Shown here: positions 24,043 to 33,281 of the stretch, in pieces
Numbering within the stretch: the stretch's first letter is position 1
Layout of the letters: each line of letters opens with the position of its first letter
Assembly: GCA_002483135.1 (NCBI GenBank)
Contig: DLHI01000020.1
Location: forward strand, 248,001 to 312,000
From: Hyphomonadaceae bacterium UBA7672
GTDB lineage: Bacteria > Pseudomonadota > Alphaproteobacteria > Caulobacterales > Hyphomonadaceae
DNA length: 64,000 bases
Reading direction: 5' to 3'
Program-made: the position numbers and the translations under genes
Notes under the pieces: model-generated
Told to the model about the DNA's origin: nothing
Database searches by the model: none
The model's input: only the letters and a program-made list of their open reading frames with translations

Positions 24043-24924
24043 TCAGGCGACTTTGGAGCGCCCAAGCCGCTTGTCGACCACGCGAACAAGCCCTTCGACC
24101 AGGAATTCGCGTTCGCGATGTTGCGCGCCGCTGAGGAGTCCAAGCGTGTGCATGGCGTCGATATGCGTCGTCATCACTTCCGGGTCGGGCACGCCATTGG
24201 CGCCGATGGCCATGATGTAGCGGCCCAGCGAACGCGCCGCAGCCCCCATCATCGCGTCCTTGGTTTCGTCGGCAAGATCTTCTGTTTGCTTGGTCGCCGA
24301 ATAGATCTCGCGCAGTTTCTTTCGGTCACCGGCCGTCAGGCCAAGCGACAGCTCGCTGAGGCGCGTCACGCATTTGCGCACGGCCTGGCGATTCGGCTCC
24401 AGCTCCCAGGGCGAGGCATTGGGCATGTCGTCTGTCGGATCGACAAACCGGCGCAGCGGCCCGGCATAGTCTTCCACCATCCGTCGGCGGCGACAGGGGC
24501 CGACATAGACGGCGCTGTCTATGAACGGGCGAGGGCGCTCGATAACCGCCTTGATGCGCACATGCATGGCCTGGGCGGTGAAGGGGCGCACCAGCATCTC
24601 GTCGACGCCGCTGGCCTGCGCCGCATCAAGGAAGGCCCTGGTGGGCGTATCGGTCATCACGATGATCGACAGCAGGCGGGAGACGTTCTTGTAACCCCAC
24701 CGGATCAGGCGTGTGTATTCCAGGCCGGAGAGTTCCGGCAGGCGGGACGTTGTAATGACGATGCGCGGTTCATACTCGACGGTCAGCTCAAGCAATTCCT
24801 TGCCATCGCGGGCATGGATGATCGAGTAGAAGCCCAGCGAACGGAGCACATCGGCCACCAGGTTGCGCGTGTGGCCGACAGCGTCGGCCACGATGATGTG
24901 CTGTGACTTGATCGTCGTCGTCAT
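24043..24924 (-). CDS. Atypical receiver-domain protein lacking the phosphoacceptor Asp
   Basis: A 293-residue protein. Residues 8-125 are a CheY-like receiver, but key positions are changed. At the phosphoacceptor the motif reads PRIVITTSRLPELSG, so Thr59 replaces Asp. The switch Thr91 is kept (SIIVMTDTP). The conserved Lys is Arg113 in LVRPF. Only Asp14 remains of the acidic pair. It therefore cannot be phosphorylated in the usual way. Residues 140-293 form an unassigned helical output region (CVTRLSELSLGLTAGDRKKL, MMGAAARSLGRYIMAIGANG) with no DNA-binding motif. ATG 24924 fits the receiver start. Mrp lies upstream on the same strand, 153 bp away. Confidence 0.82.
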   Translation of the reverse strand: MTTTIKSQHIIVADAVGHTRNLVADVLRSLGFYSIIHARDGKELLELTVEYEPRIVITTSRLPELSGLEYTRLIRWGYKNVSRLLSIIVMTDTPTRAFLDAAQASGVDEMLVRPFTAQAMHVRIKAVIERPRPFIDSAVYVGPCRRRRMVEDYAGPLRRFVDPTDDMPNASPWELEPNRQAVRKCVTRLSELSLGLTAGDRKKLREIYSATKQTEDLADETKDAMMGAAARSLGRYIMAIGANGVPDPEVMTTHIDAMHTLGLLSGAQHREREFLVEGLVRVVDKRLGRSKVA

Positions 24925-25077
24925 GGTTTGCCCCAACTGCCCGCAACACTGAGCCTTTGCCGCATCGTTAGGTAGGGTCATAGCAATATGTGATTGAGAT
25001 CGTGCGCAAGGCTTCGCCACAATTCCTAGGTCGCGATTCACAACTCGTTAGCCACGAAAGCTGAGCGCGCCTGCCTC

Positions 25078-26196
25078 TTATTCGAATACGATCCTCGGCG
25101 CCGGCTTGCTCGGCGCAGCCGCGATCGCCTCGCTCACAGCGTCAGCCAGCAGCCTGAACGCCTCGGCCGCATGCGTGACGCCCGTCGCTGCAGGAACGCC
25201 CGTATCGCCGCCCTCACGCAGGGCAGGCAAGATGGGAAGGGCGCCAAGGAAGGGCACGCCAAGTTCGCCAGCCGTGCGCTCTGCGCCGCCCTGTCCGAAG
25301 ATATAGGCGCGCGAGCCGTCGGCCTGCTCAAACCACGCCATATTCTCGATCACGCCCAGCACCGGCACATGCGTCTTGCGGAACATGCCGACGCCGCGTC
25401 GCACATCCGCCAGCGCAACTTCCTGAGGCGTCGAGACGATTACCGCGCCATCCAGCGGCAGCTTCTGGACCAGCGTAAGCTGCACTTCGCCCGTGCCCGG
25501 CGGCGTGTCGATGAAGAGAAGATCGAGATCGCCCCAGTCCGTATCGTTGATCAGCTGGTTCACTGCCGACATCACCATTGGCCCGCGCCACACCACGGCC
25601 TGATCGGGATCGACGAGATAGCCGATCGACATGGTCGCAAGCCCGTGCGCCATCACGGGCTGCATGCGCTTGCCCTTCACATCGGGGCGTATGCCTACAG
25701 TGCCCAGCATGGTCGGCAGGGAGGGCCCGAACACGTCCGCATCGAGCAGGCCGACGCGCAATCCGCTTCGCGCGGCCGCCACCGCCAGGTTCACCGCAAC
25801 CGTCGACTTGCCGACGCCGCCTTTGGCCGACGCCACCGCGATGATCCCACGCGCTGGCCGGGTCACGCCGGAAGGGGCGGGCGTCGCGGGTTGTGGGACG
25901 GGAACAGGTCTTGCCGCAGGGACGCTGCGCGCGCCCGTGCTTGCTTCTGCGGTGAGCACGGCCGTTATCGCGCTCACGCCGGCCACGCGCGCGACGGCAG
26001 CTTCTGCCGCCTTGCGCAGCGGCTCATCGGCCGCGCCAACGCCCGTCTCGATCACGAAGCCGACCTTGCCGTCGGCGCGCACGACGAGGCCTGCCACGCG
26101 GCCGGATGCGACAAGGCCCTTGCCCGTAGCCGGGTCCGTCACCGCGTCGAGAGCCGCGCGAACGCTGATTTCGAGTTGGCTGTGCGCCGTCGCCAT
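25078..26196 (-). CDS. mrp: Mrp/NBP35-type iron-sulfur carrier P-loop ATPase
   Basis: A 372-residue protein. Residues 5-85 are a MIP18-type (DUF59) domain, then a Pro/Ala linker (90-115), then the ATPase with deviant Walker A KGGVGKS (125-131), LLDADVFGPSLPTMLG and FIDTPPGTGEVQLTL. This family ferries Fe-S clusters to apoproteins in the cytosol. The Cys-x-x-Cys that bridges the cluster in many members is missing: the equivalent stretch reads NMAWFEQADGSRAYIFG. Such Cys-less forms occur among alphaproteobacteria. GT2 lies upstream on the same strand. Confidence 0.9.
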   Translation of the reverse strand: MATAHSQLEISVRAALDAVTDPATGKGLVASGRVAGLVVRADGKVGFVIETGVGAADEPLRKAAEAAVARVAGVSAITAVLTAEASTGARSVPAARPVPVPQPATPAPSGVTRPARGIIAVASAKGGVGKSTVAVNLAVAAARSGLRVGLLDADVFGPSLPTMLGTVGIRPDVKGKRMQPVMAHGLATMSIGYLVDPDQAVVWRGPMVMSAVNQLINDTDWGDLDLLFIDTPPGTGEVQLTLVQKLPLDGAVIVSTPQEVALADVRRGVGMFRKTHVPVLGVIENMAWFEQADGSRAYIFGQGGAERTAGELGVPFLGALPILPALREGGDTGVPAATGVTHAAEAFRLLADAVSEAIAAAPSKPAPRIVFE

Positions 26197-26262
26197 GTCG
26201 TGGATGCTCCATCCGACGCAAGTCGCGGGTCTATTATCACGATCCCGGCCGGGAGGAAGGCG

Positions 26263-27393
26263 TCAGGCGCGTTTCTCGGGAGTGCTGCGCCCAGCGGTCA
26301 TCAGGCGCAGTCGGAGGGCGCGGGCAAGGACCCCGAAATCGAGCAACGCCCGCAGTTCCGAAAAGCGCCGCTGGTTCAGGAGCCGCGTCACAGTCGTCCG
26401 ATAGGCCCAGTTGGCGATGGAGCGCCGGCCAATCTGTGCGGACGGGAGCGAGGCGTAGACCGTGCGGACAAATGCGCAGTCGACATCGTCGATTTCGTAA
26501 ATGCGCCCGGAAGCCAGTTCCAGGAGCTTCACGGCGGCCGCCTTGCGCAGATAGTCTCGCTCGGCGTCGTCCAGATGCCGTCCGGCTATGGCGATCATGG
26601 CTTCGAGGCTCGAGGCTGCGCGGTAATCGGCAAGGGTGGCGCGTGGGAAGGCCAGATCCTCGCGACCTTCGGCGCGGCGCCGGGCCGAAATCGCCGCAAG
26701 CTGCGACTGGACTGCCATGATCCGTCCGTTCTGCAGCGAAGCATTCGAGATGCTGCCTGCGTGCAGTCGCATCTTGCCCAAGGCCACCGGGAAGTTCTTC
26801 AGGCGGCCAATTTCGCGCAGGCGCCAGTAGAGGTCCGTATCCTCCGAATGGAAGACATAGCGATAGCCCTTAACAGCCGCGAACGCCTCGCTGCGGACCA
26901 TCAGGAAGGGGTGAAGCAGATAGGGCTCGTTGGCCGGCAGGCTGTGGTCATCGGCCGCGTCCGTGTCGGGGATCGTGTAGTGCGTTCCCGTTTCGTGGCC
27001 ATCCGTGTCGATGTGGAGGCACGAGCCGGAAATGGCGACCAGCCCCGGATCGGCTTCGAAGGCTTCAAGCTGTCGCTGGATGCGGTCGGGAAACGAGATG
27101 TCGTCGGCGTCCTGGCGCGCCACGAAGGGGGCGGTGACGTGCGACAGGCCATGGTTGAGCGCTTCGACAATGCCGCCGTTGGGCTGGGTGATCACAACGA
27201 CGCGCGGATCCTGGCGGCTCAGTTCGGCGAGAATCTGTGGCGTTGCGTCCTTCGAGCCGTCATCGACAACCAGGATGCGAAGGCGGCTCACGGTTTGCCG
27301 CAGCAGAGACTCGACCGACTCCGCGATGGTGGCCGCGCCGTTGTAGACGGGCAGCAAGACATCAACGAGCGGGCTTGATCCAGAAACCTGCAT
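26263..27393 (-). CDS. Family 2 glycosyltransferase
   Basis: A 376-residue GT-A fold enzyme. VDVLLPVYNGAATIAESVES is the nucleotide-sugar binding start, VVDDGSKDATPQIL gives the first Asp pair, and FVARQDADDISFPDRIQRQL contains the metal-binding Asp-x-Asp. FHSEDTDLYWRLREIG is the typical acceptor-side ED motif. The C-terminal third is helical and variable. No membrane span, so it is probably peripheral on the inner membrane for envelope polysaccharide. ATG 27393 fits the family better than 27429. No other polysaccharide genes adjoin. Confidence 0.9.
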   Translation of the reverse strand: MQVSGSSPLVDVLLPVYNGAATIAESVESLLRQTVSRLRILVVDDGSKDATPQILAELSRQDPRVVVITQPNGGIVEALNHGLSHVTAPFVARQDADDISFPDRIQRQLEAFEADPGLVAISGSCLHIDTDGHETGTHYTIPDTDAADDHSLPANEPYLLHPFLMVRSEAFAAVKGYRYVFHSEDTDLYWRLREIGRLKNFPVALGKMRLHAGSISNASLQNGRIMAVQSQLAAISARRRAEGREDLAFPRATLADYRAASSLEAMIAIAGRHLDDAERDYLRKAAAVKLLELASGRIYEIDDVDCAFVRTVYASLPSAQIGRRSIANWAYRTTVTRLLNQRRFSELRALLDFGVLARALRLRLMTAGRSTPEKRA

Positions 27394-27806
27394 GCGCGGC
27401 ACTTTCGTCTGGGGTCGACAGCCGGTCATCCCCGTACAACCGCACCACGATCCCTGAACCTGAACCGGACCGAATTCACGCCGCGAAGCGGCGTTGGTGA
27501 GTTATGCCCCGAAACAACCTGACTATTCGCTTCCGCAAATCCTCATAGGCGCACCATTCTGCAAGGAGCGTACCCGGCTGCCTGCAGCCGGCCTCAACGC
27601 GCCCGGGCAGGTCGATTTCCTCAATTAAAGGTAAATATCGTCAAATAGTGCAAAGTCTTGGCGCGAGACAAACGGCGCCGTTGCCGAGATAGTCAGTCGC
27701 GTCCGAGGAGAAACTGCCTTATCGCCACGTCTTGAAGTCGCTTTAATGCGAGCTCAACTACTGCAGTACACAAATCTCCCGAACTTGCGCGTAAGAGGAG
27801 GGGCGT
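27394..27806 (+). other. 413-bp intergenic region upstream of hflK
   Basis: Divergent promoter region between the GT2 gene and hflK. It is less GC-rich than its surroundings (27620-27790). It holds AGGAGGGG eight bases before the hflK start, and a CTTGAA (27731-27736) that resembles the -35 of heat-shock promoters, though no matching -10 is clear. I see no gene. Confidence 0.45.
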
Positions 27807-28976
27807 ATGCCCTGGAATGACAACAAGGGCGGCGGTGGCGGCCCTTGGGGCGGCGGCGGCGGCAATAACGGCGGCGAAAGCCCATGGGGCAAGCCTCCGG
27901 GCGGCGGCTCGGGTGGCCCGGGCGGTCCCGGCAAGCCCGGCGGCGGCGGCAAGGATCGTCCCGACCTCGAAGAGACCCTGCGGCGCATGCAGGAACGGTT
28001 TCGCCGCAAGGGCGGCTCCGGCGGCAACGGCGCAGGCGGCTCGGGTCGCGGCGGAGGTCGCGGCTTTGGCGTTACCGGCGTCGTGATCATTCTTGCGCTG
28101 GCCGTGGTCGGCTGGGCTCTGACCGGTGTCTATCAGGTCGACGAACGACAGCGCGCTGTCGTCCTGCGTTTTGGAACTTTCGCGCGTTTCGAGGAGCCCG
28201 GCTTCCGCCTGCGTCTCCCGAGCCCGATCGAGCAGCACTACATCGTCGAGGTGAACACCGAGAAGCGTACGCCGATCGGCGGCGAGAACCAGCCCAACCT
28301 GATGCTGACCGGTGACGAAAACATCGTCGACATCGGTTTCGTCATCAACTGGCGCATCTACGACCCGAACAAGTACCTGTTCAATGTCGTGGATGAGACG
28401 GACGGTCGCAACGAGCTCATCGAGCAGATTGGCGAGAGCGCCATGCGTGAAGTCGTCGGCACCTCCGCCTTCGAGCCGATCACCACAGGCGATCGTACGG
28501 GCGTCGAGGCTCGCGTGAAGGCGTTGATGCAGCAGACGCTCAATTCCTACGACAGTGGCGTCGAGATCATTTCCATCGCCATCGGCAAGGCGACCGCGCC
28601 CGAGGAAGTCGCCGCCGTGCAGCGCGACGTGTCGAGCGCCGAGCAGAACAGGGCCAAGCGTGAAGCCGACGCCGTCGCCCACCGCAACCGCGTTGTTCCG
28701 GAAGCCGAGGGCCGCGCACGCGCGATCCTGCAGGAGGCCGAGGGTTACAAGCAGGCGGTGGTCGCAGAGGCAAAGGGCGCCGCAGACGCGTTCAACCTGA
28801 TCTATGCAGAGTATCGCGCTGCTCCCCGCGTCACGCGCGATCGCCTGTTCCTCGAAATGATGGAAAAGGTGCTCGGCCGCACCGATAACACGATCATCGA
28901 CACCAAGTCGGGCGCAGTTCCCATCATCCCGCTTGACCAGTTGCGCGGTCGTCAGCCAGCGCCGCAGGGGCAATGA
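27807..28976 (+). CDS. hflK: HflK, FtsH-modulating SPFH protein
   Basis: A 389-residue type II membrane protein. The cytosolic N-terminus (1-85) is extremely Gly-rich, with proline and charged patches. One membrane helix follows (about 88-108), then the SPFH/band-7 domain from YQVDERQRAVVLRFGTF through the coiled-coil AEQNRAKREADAVAHRNRVV to a C-terminal Pro/Gln tail. With HflC it encloses FtsH in the membrane and restrains its proteolysis. A good Shine-Dalgarno (AGGAGGGG) precedes the ATG. The stop overlaps the hflC start by four bases. Confidence 0.95.
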   Translation: MPWNDNKGGGGGPWGGGGGNNGGESPWGKPPGGGSGGPGGPGKPGGGGKDRPDLEETLRRMQERFRRKGGSGGNGAGGSGRGGGRGFGVTGVVIILALAVVGWALTGVYQVDERQRAVVLRFGTFARFEEPGFRLRLPSPIEQHYIVEVNTEKRTPIGGENQPNLMLTGDENIVDIGFVINWRIYDPNKYLFNVVDETDGRNELIEQIGESAMREVVGTSAFEPITTGDRTGVEARVKALMQQTLNSYDSGVEIISIAIGKATAPEEVAAVQRDVSSAEQNRAKREADAVAHRNRVVPEAEGRARAILQEAEGYKQAVVAEAKGAADAFNLIYAEYRAAPRVTRDRLFLEMMEKVLGRTDNTIIDTKSGAVPIIPLDQLRGRQPAPQGQ

Positions 28977-29872
28977 ACATGCAACGCACCCTCGTCATCG
29001 CAGGCATAATCGCAGCTGCCGTGCTGCTCATCCTCGCCAACGCGCTTTACATCGTTCCGATCGACAAGCAGGCGATCGTCATCCGGTTCGGCTCCGCCCA
29101 GTATACCGTCAACGCGACGGAAAAGAGCGAGCTGCCGAACTATGGCGCTGGATTGCACCTCAAGATGCCGTTGTTCGACGACGTCCGCTTCTATGAGAAG
29201 CGCAACCAGGGCTACGACCTGGACGCGGCGGAAGTCATCGCAGCCGACCAGCAGCGACTCAATGTCGACGCGATCGCGCGCTGGCGCATCAAGAATCCGC
29301 TGCAGTTCTTCCGCGCCGCCGGTTCGGAATCGAATGGCATCCAGCAGCTTGGCCTCCGCTTCACCGCCGCCCTGCGCGGCGAACTGGGCAAGGTCTCGCA
29401 GCCGGACATCATCTCGGGACAGCGCGCCACACTGATGCAACGCGTACGCACGGCGCTGCAGTCGCAGATGAACACGTTGGGCGTCGAGATCATCGATGTC
29501 CGCATCCGCCAGGCCGACCTCCCGGAAGCGAACTCGCAGCGCGTGTACGAGCGCATGAAATCGCAGCTCCAGCAGAAGATCAGCCAGTACAACGCCGAAG
29601 GCGAAGGCTTGTTTGCCTCGATCACGGCCGAAGCGGATGCGCGGGCGCGGATCATCGTCGCCGAAGCGAACCAGCAGGGCCAGCGGATCAAGGGCGAGGG
29701 CGACGCGGAACGCAGCCGGATCTTCGCATCGGCCTACAGCAAGGATGCCGAGTTCTATGCCTTCTATCGCTCGCTGGAAGCCTACGACAAGGCAATCAAG
29801 ACAGGCACGCCGTTTGTGATCTCGCCTGACAGCGACTTCTTCAAGTACTTCGGAAACCTTGACGGGCGCTAA
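28973..29872 (+). CDS. hflC: HflC, FtsH-modulating SPFH protein
   Basis: A 299-residue partner of HflK. It has an N-terminal membrane anchor (VIAGIIAAAVLLILANALYI), the SPFH domain from DKQAIVIRFGSAQ, the conserved VDAIARWRI, ADLPEANSQRVYERMKSQ, and a long coiled coil ending near EFYAFYRSLEAYDKAIK, all standard for HflC. Its ATG overlaps the hflK stop (ATGA), so it is translationally coupled. A terminator follows 27 bp after the stop. Confidence 0.96.
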   Translation: MNMQRTLVIAGIIAAAVLLILANALYIVPIDKQAIVIRFGSAQYTVNATEKSELPNYGAGLHLKMPLFDDVRFYEKRNQGYDLDAAEVIAADQQRLNVDAIARWRIKNPLQFFRAAGSESNGIQQLGLRFTAALRGELGKVSQPDIISGQRATLMQRVRTALQSQMNTLGVEIIDVRIRQADLPEANSQRVYERMKSQLQQKISQYNAEGEGLFASITAEADARARIIVAEANQQGQRIKGEGDAERSRIFASAYSKDAEFYAFYRSLEAYDKAIKTGTPFVISPDSDFFKYFGNLDGR

Positions 29873-29898
29873 GGCATTTCACTGAATGCAAGACGTCA

Positions 29899-29932
29899 AC
29901 AGGCCCGCGCATCACGCGGGCCTGTTTGCTTG
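29899..29932 (+). terminator. Rho-independent terminator of hflKC
   Basis: An 11-bp perfect stem (ACAGGCCCGCG at 29899-29909 with CGCGGGCCTGT at 29915-29925) with a five-base loop and TTGCTTGTT after it. Confidence 0.88.
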
Positions 29933-29955
29933 TTCGGGCCCTGCGGTCCCGGATT

Positions 29956-30398
29956 TCAATCTTGCGGTGTGTCCGGCAGCGCCTCGAACTGCGCTCGGCC
30001 CATCATCGTATGCGCCACAATCGCCCATTCATCGTCTTCGCCCTTGGCCAGTACGATCGTGTAGACGTCACCGCGCTCGCTCGCCGCCACCTTCATGATG
30101 GCGTCCTTGCCGTCATAGCGTGGCCCCTCCACCTTGCCGCCTTCTGCAGCAAGTCGCTCCACAATGTACGGATCGAAGATCGCCTCGTACGCCGGGCTGC
30201 CGGGTCCGCCAGTCAGGGCCGCCGCGATGGCCTCGATGTTCACTGCATCGTTGAGCGGCAGCATGCGCTGCAGGTCCTTAGCATTGAACGCCTCCACAAA
30301 AGCGCGCGCCACGGCTGCCGGGTCCTTGCGGTCCGGCGCCGCCGCCCCGCTCCCGCACGCCGCCAGAAGCAGCGCGCAGGCAAGGGCTGCAATCTTTC

Positions 30399-30411
<13 letters not shown>
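29956..30411 (-). CDS. Lipoprotein of unknown function downstream of ald
   Basis: A 151-residue lipoprotein with signal CALLLAACGSG (lipid Cys about residue 19). The mature part begins with AAVARAFVEAFNAKDLQRML, reminiscent of NTF2-like/DUF4878 folds, in which a cone-shaped domain binds small ligands, followed by strands KDAIMKVAASERGDVYTIVL. Its start lies inside the end of ald (13-bp overlap), so translation is coupled to alanine dehydrogenase. Function unknown. Confidence 0.78.
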
Positions 30412-31511
<1,100 letters not shown>

Positions 31512-31577
31512 GCCGATCTCCTCAACCTTCTGGGTGGCTTATGCCAGAAGCGGGGCGATCTGCGCCAGAGCTTTGCG

Positions 31578-32546
31578 TCAGGGGGTCTGTGCTGGCGACA
31601 ACTTGCTGAGGAAGGCCCGCAAATCGCGCACGGTCTCATCCGGCAGCTGCTCCATCGGCAGGTGACCGCCCTCGGGATAGGTTACCAGTTGCGCCCCCGG
31701 TATCGCCGCAGCAATCGCGCGCGCGTCTTCCACGGGGATAAGCTTGTCCTGCTCGCCCGACATCACCAGCACCGGCACGCTGATCTTTGCGAAGTCCGCC
31801 GCCGTCCACGGCGTGCCGGGCCCCGAGCGCTGCGTCAGCAGGATGTCGCGATGACCTTCGCCCATGGCGAGGTTGGCGTAGCGCGCGATGACCTCTTCCG
31901 TCACCAGCGCCTCGTCGAGATAGGCGTCCTTCAGTCCGCCGCCCACGAACATGTTCACGTCGAACATCTTCAGGATGAAGCGACCAAAGCCATTGTTGAG
32001 CAGCGCGAACGCGCCCGGCGGCCCGCCGCGCTCTTCGCCTTCTTCACCCGGCCATCCAGCAGCATCGACCAGCACGAGCGCTTCGAGGCGCGCAGGGTTC
32101 TTCATCGCGTAGGACAGCGACACCGCTCCGCCCATCGAGTTGCCGGCGAGCACAAACTGATCGAGGCCCGCATGATCGGCCAGCTTGCCGACAAGCGCCG
32201 CATTGCGATCCAGCGATGACTGGTAGTCCTTCGGCGCCAGGGTCAGCCCGTGTCCCGGCAGGTCGATTGCGATGATGCGATACTCTTCGTCGAGCCGCTC
32301 CACCCACGGTCGCCACGCATGCACCGACGCGGCAAAGCCATGCACGAGAACCAGCGTGCGACCATCGGCTTTGCCCTCGTCGGTGTAGTGGACGACCAGC
32401 CCGGGCTCGGGCTCGAACGTGTGCGAGGAGGGCAGGCCGTAATTGACCCGAAGCTCCGACATCGGAATTTCACGTCCTGCGCATCCCGCCACCATAAGGC
32501 AGGCGCCCAACGTTCCGCTTACGGCAAGTTTCAGGGCCAAGCTCAT
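31578..32546 (-). CDS. Alpha/beta-fold hydrolase lipoprotein
   Basis: About 322 residues. The signal MSLALKLAVSGTLGACLMVA ends in a lipobox (VAGC), so it is an anchored envelope protein. The catalytic domain has VHGFAASVHAWRPW (oxyanion region), the nucleophile elbow GNSMGG, Asp in VMSGEQDKLIP and His in YPEGGHLPMEQLP, the full Ser-Asp-His triad. The substrate is unknown; relatives include haloalkane dehalogenase-like and meta-cleavage hydrolases. AGGA sits eight bases before ATG 32546; ATG 32555 is an alternative with no spacing. Divergent from bioY. Confidence 0.88.
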   Translation of the reverse strand: MSLALKLAVSGTLGACLMVAGCAGREIPMSELRVNYGLPSSHTFEPEPGLVVHYTDEGKADGRTLVLVHGFAASVHAWRPWVERLDEEYRIIAIDLPGHGLTLAPKDYQSSLDRNAALVGKLADHAGLDQFVLAGNSMGGAVSLSYAMKNPARLEALVLVDAAGWPGEEGEERGGPPGAFALLNNGFGRFILKMFDVNMFVGGGLKDAYLDEALVTEEVIARYANLAMGEGHRDILLTQRSGPGTPWTAADFAKISVPVLVMSGEQDKLIPVEDARAIAAAIPGAQLVTYPEGGHLPMEQLPDETVRDLRAFLSKLSPAQTP

Positions 32547-32705
32547 GTCGCACATCCTGCTACTGTCTGGTCCGCAAGCCCAGTACGCGAACGTCGGCCC
32601 GCCGGATCGCAAAAGTCTTCGTCACGTGCGGCAACGCGGCGCGGAGGCGCCCCCCCGTAATGCGTTAGGCTAATTGCCGAGTGGATCAACAGCGGGAGCA
32701 GCCTG

Positions 32706-33278
32706 ATGTCGCCGGGCCATGTCGCGCCCCTGCAAGCCGTCCTCGTCGATCGCCCGCTTGTCTGGCGCATCCTCCTTGTCGTTGGGGGAAGCTGGATGAT
32801 GGCGCTGGCGTCGTGGATTTCGGCGCCGATGTATCCCGTGCCCATGACGATGCAGAGCTTCTTCGTCATGACGTTTGCGGGCATCGCCGGCGCGCGCCTC
32901 GCCGCCGCCATCGTGCTGACCTGGCTGGCGCAAGCGGCCCTTGGCGCGCCCTTCCTTGCCGACGGCGCAGGCGGTCTCGCCGTGTTCGAGGGAGGAACCT
33001 CCGGCTATCTCGCAGGATTCCTGATTGCCGCGTTCGCTTGCGGCTGGCTAACCGAACGCCCGCAGATGCGCAGCTGGCTTCCGATGCTCGCCGTCTTCAT
33101 GGTCGGCCACGTGCTCATCCTCGCGCTCGGCTGGGCGCGTCTCTCCATCATCACCGACCCACTCATCGCATGGGAAACCGGCGTCGCTCCCTTCCTCATC
33201 GGCAGCGTCCTCAAGACCGTGATGGCTGTTCTTGCGGTCAAGCTGCTCGAGCCGATGATCCGCTCGTTGGAGCGTTGA
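32706..33278 (+). CDS. bioY: BioY biotin transporter S-component
   Basis: A 190-residue membrane protein with about six helices. The BioY signature is visible in SAPMYPVPMTMQSFFVMTFA and AGARLAAAIVLTWLAQAALGAP, then GTSGYLAGFLIAAFACGWL. BioY binds and imports biotin, alone or with an energy-coupling factor. No ECF ATPase genes adjoin it, so it may work alone or with distant partners. GGGAG lies about nine bases upstream of the start. Confidence 0.94.
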   Translation: MSPGHVAPLQAVLVDRPLVWRILLVVGGSWMMALASWISAPMYPVPMTMQSFFVMTFAGIAGARLAAAIVLTWLAQAALGAPFLADGAGGLAVFEGGTSGYLAGFLIAAFACGWLTERPQMRSWLPMLAVFMVGHVLILALGWARLSIITDPLIAWETGVAPFLIGSVLKTVMAVLAVKLLEPMIRSLER

Positions 33279-33281
33279 TCG

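Noticed and set aside
25171..27378. A 735-codon plus-strand frame
   Set aside because: Antisense to mrp and the GT2 gene, both with clear motifs.
32543..32911. A 122-codon minus-strand frame over the bioY start
   Set aside because: Antisense to bioY and of low-information composition.
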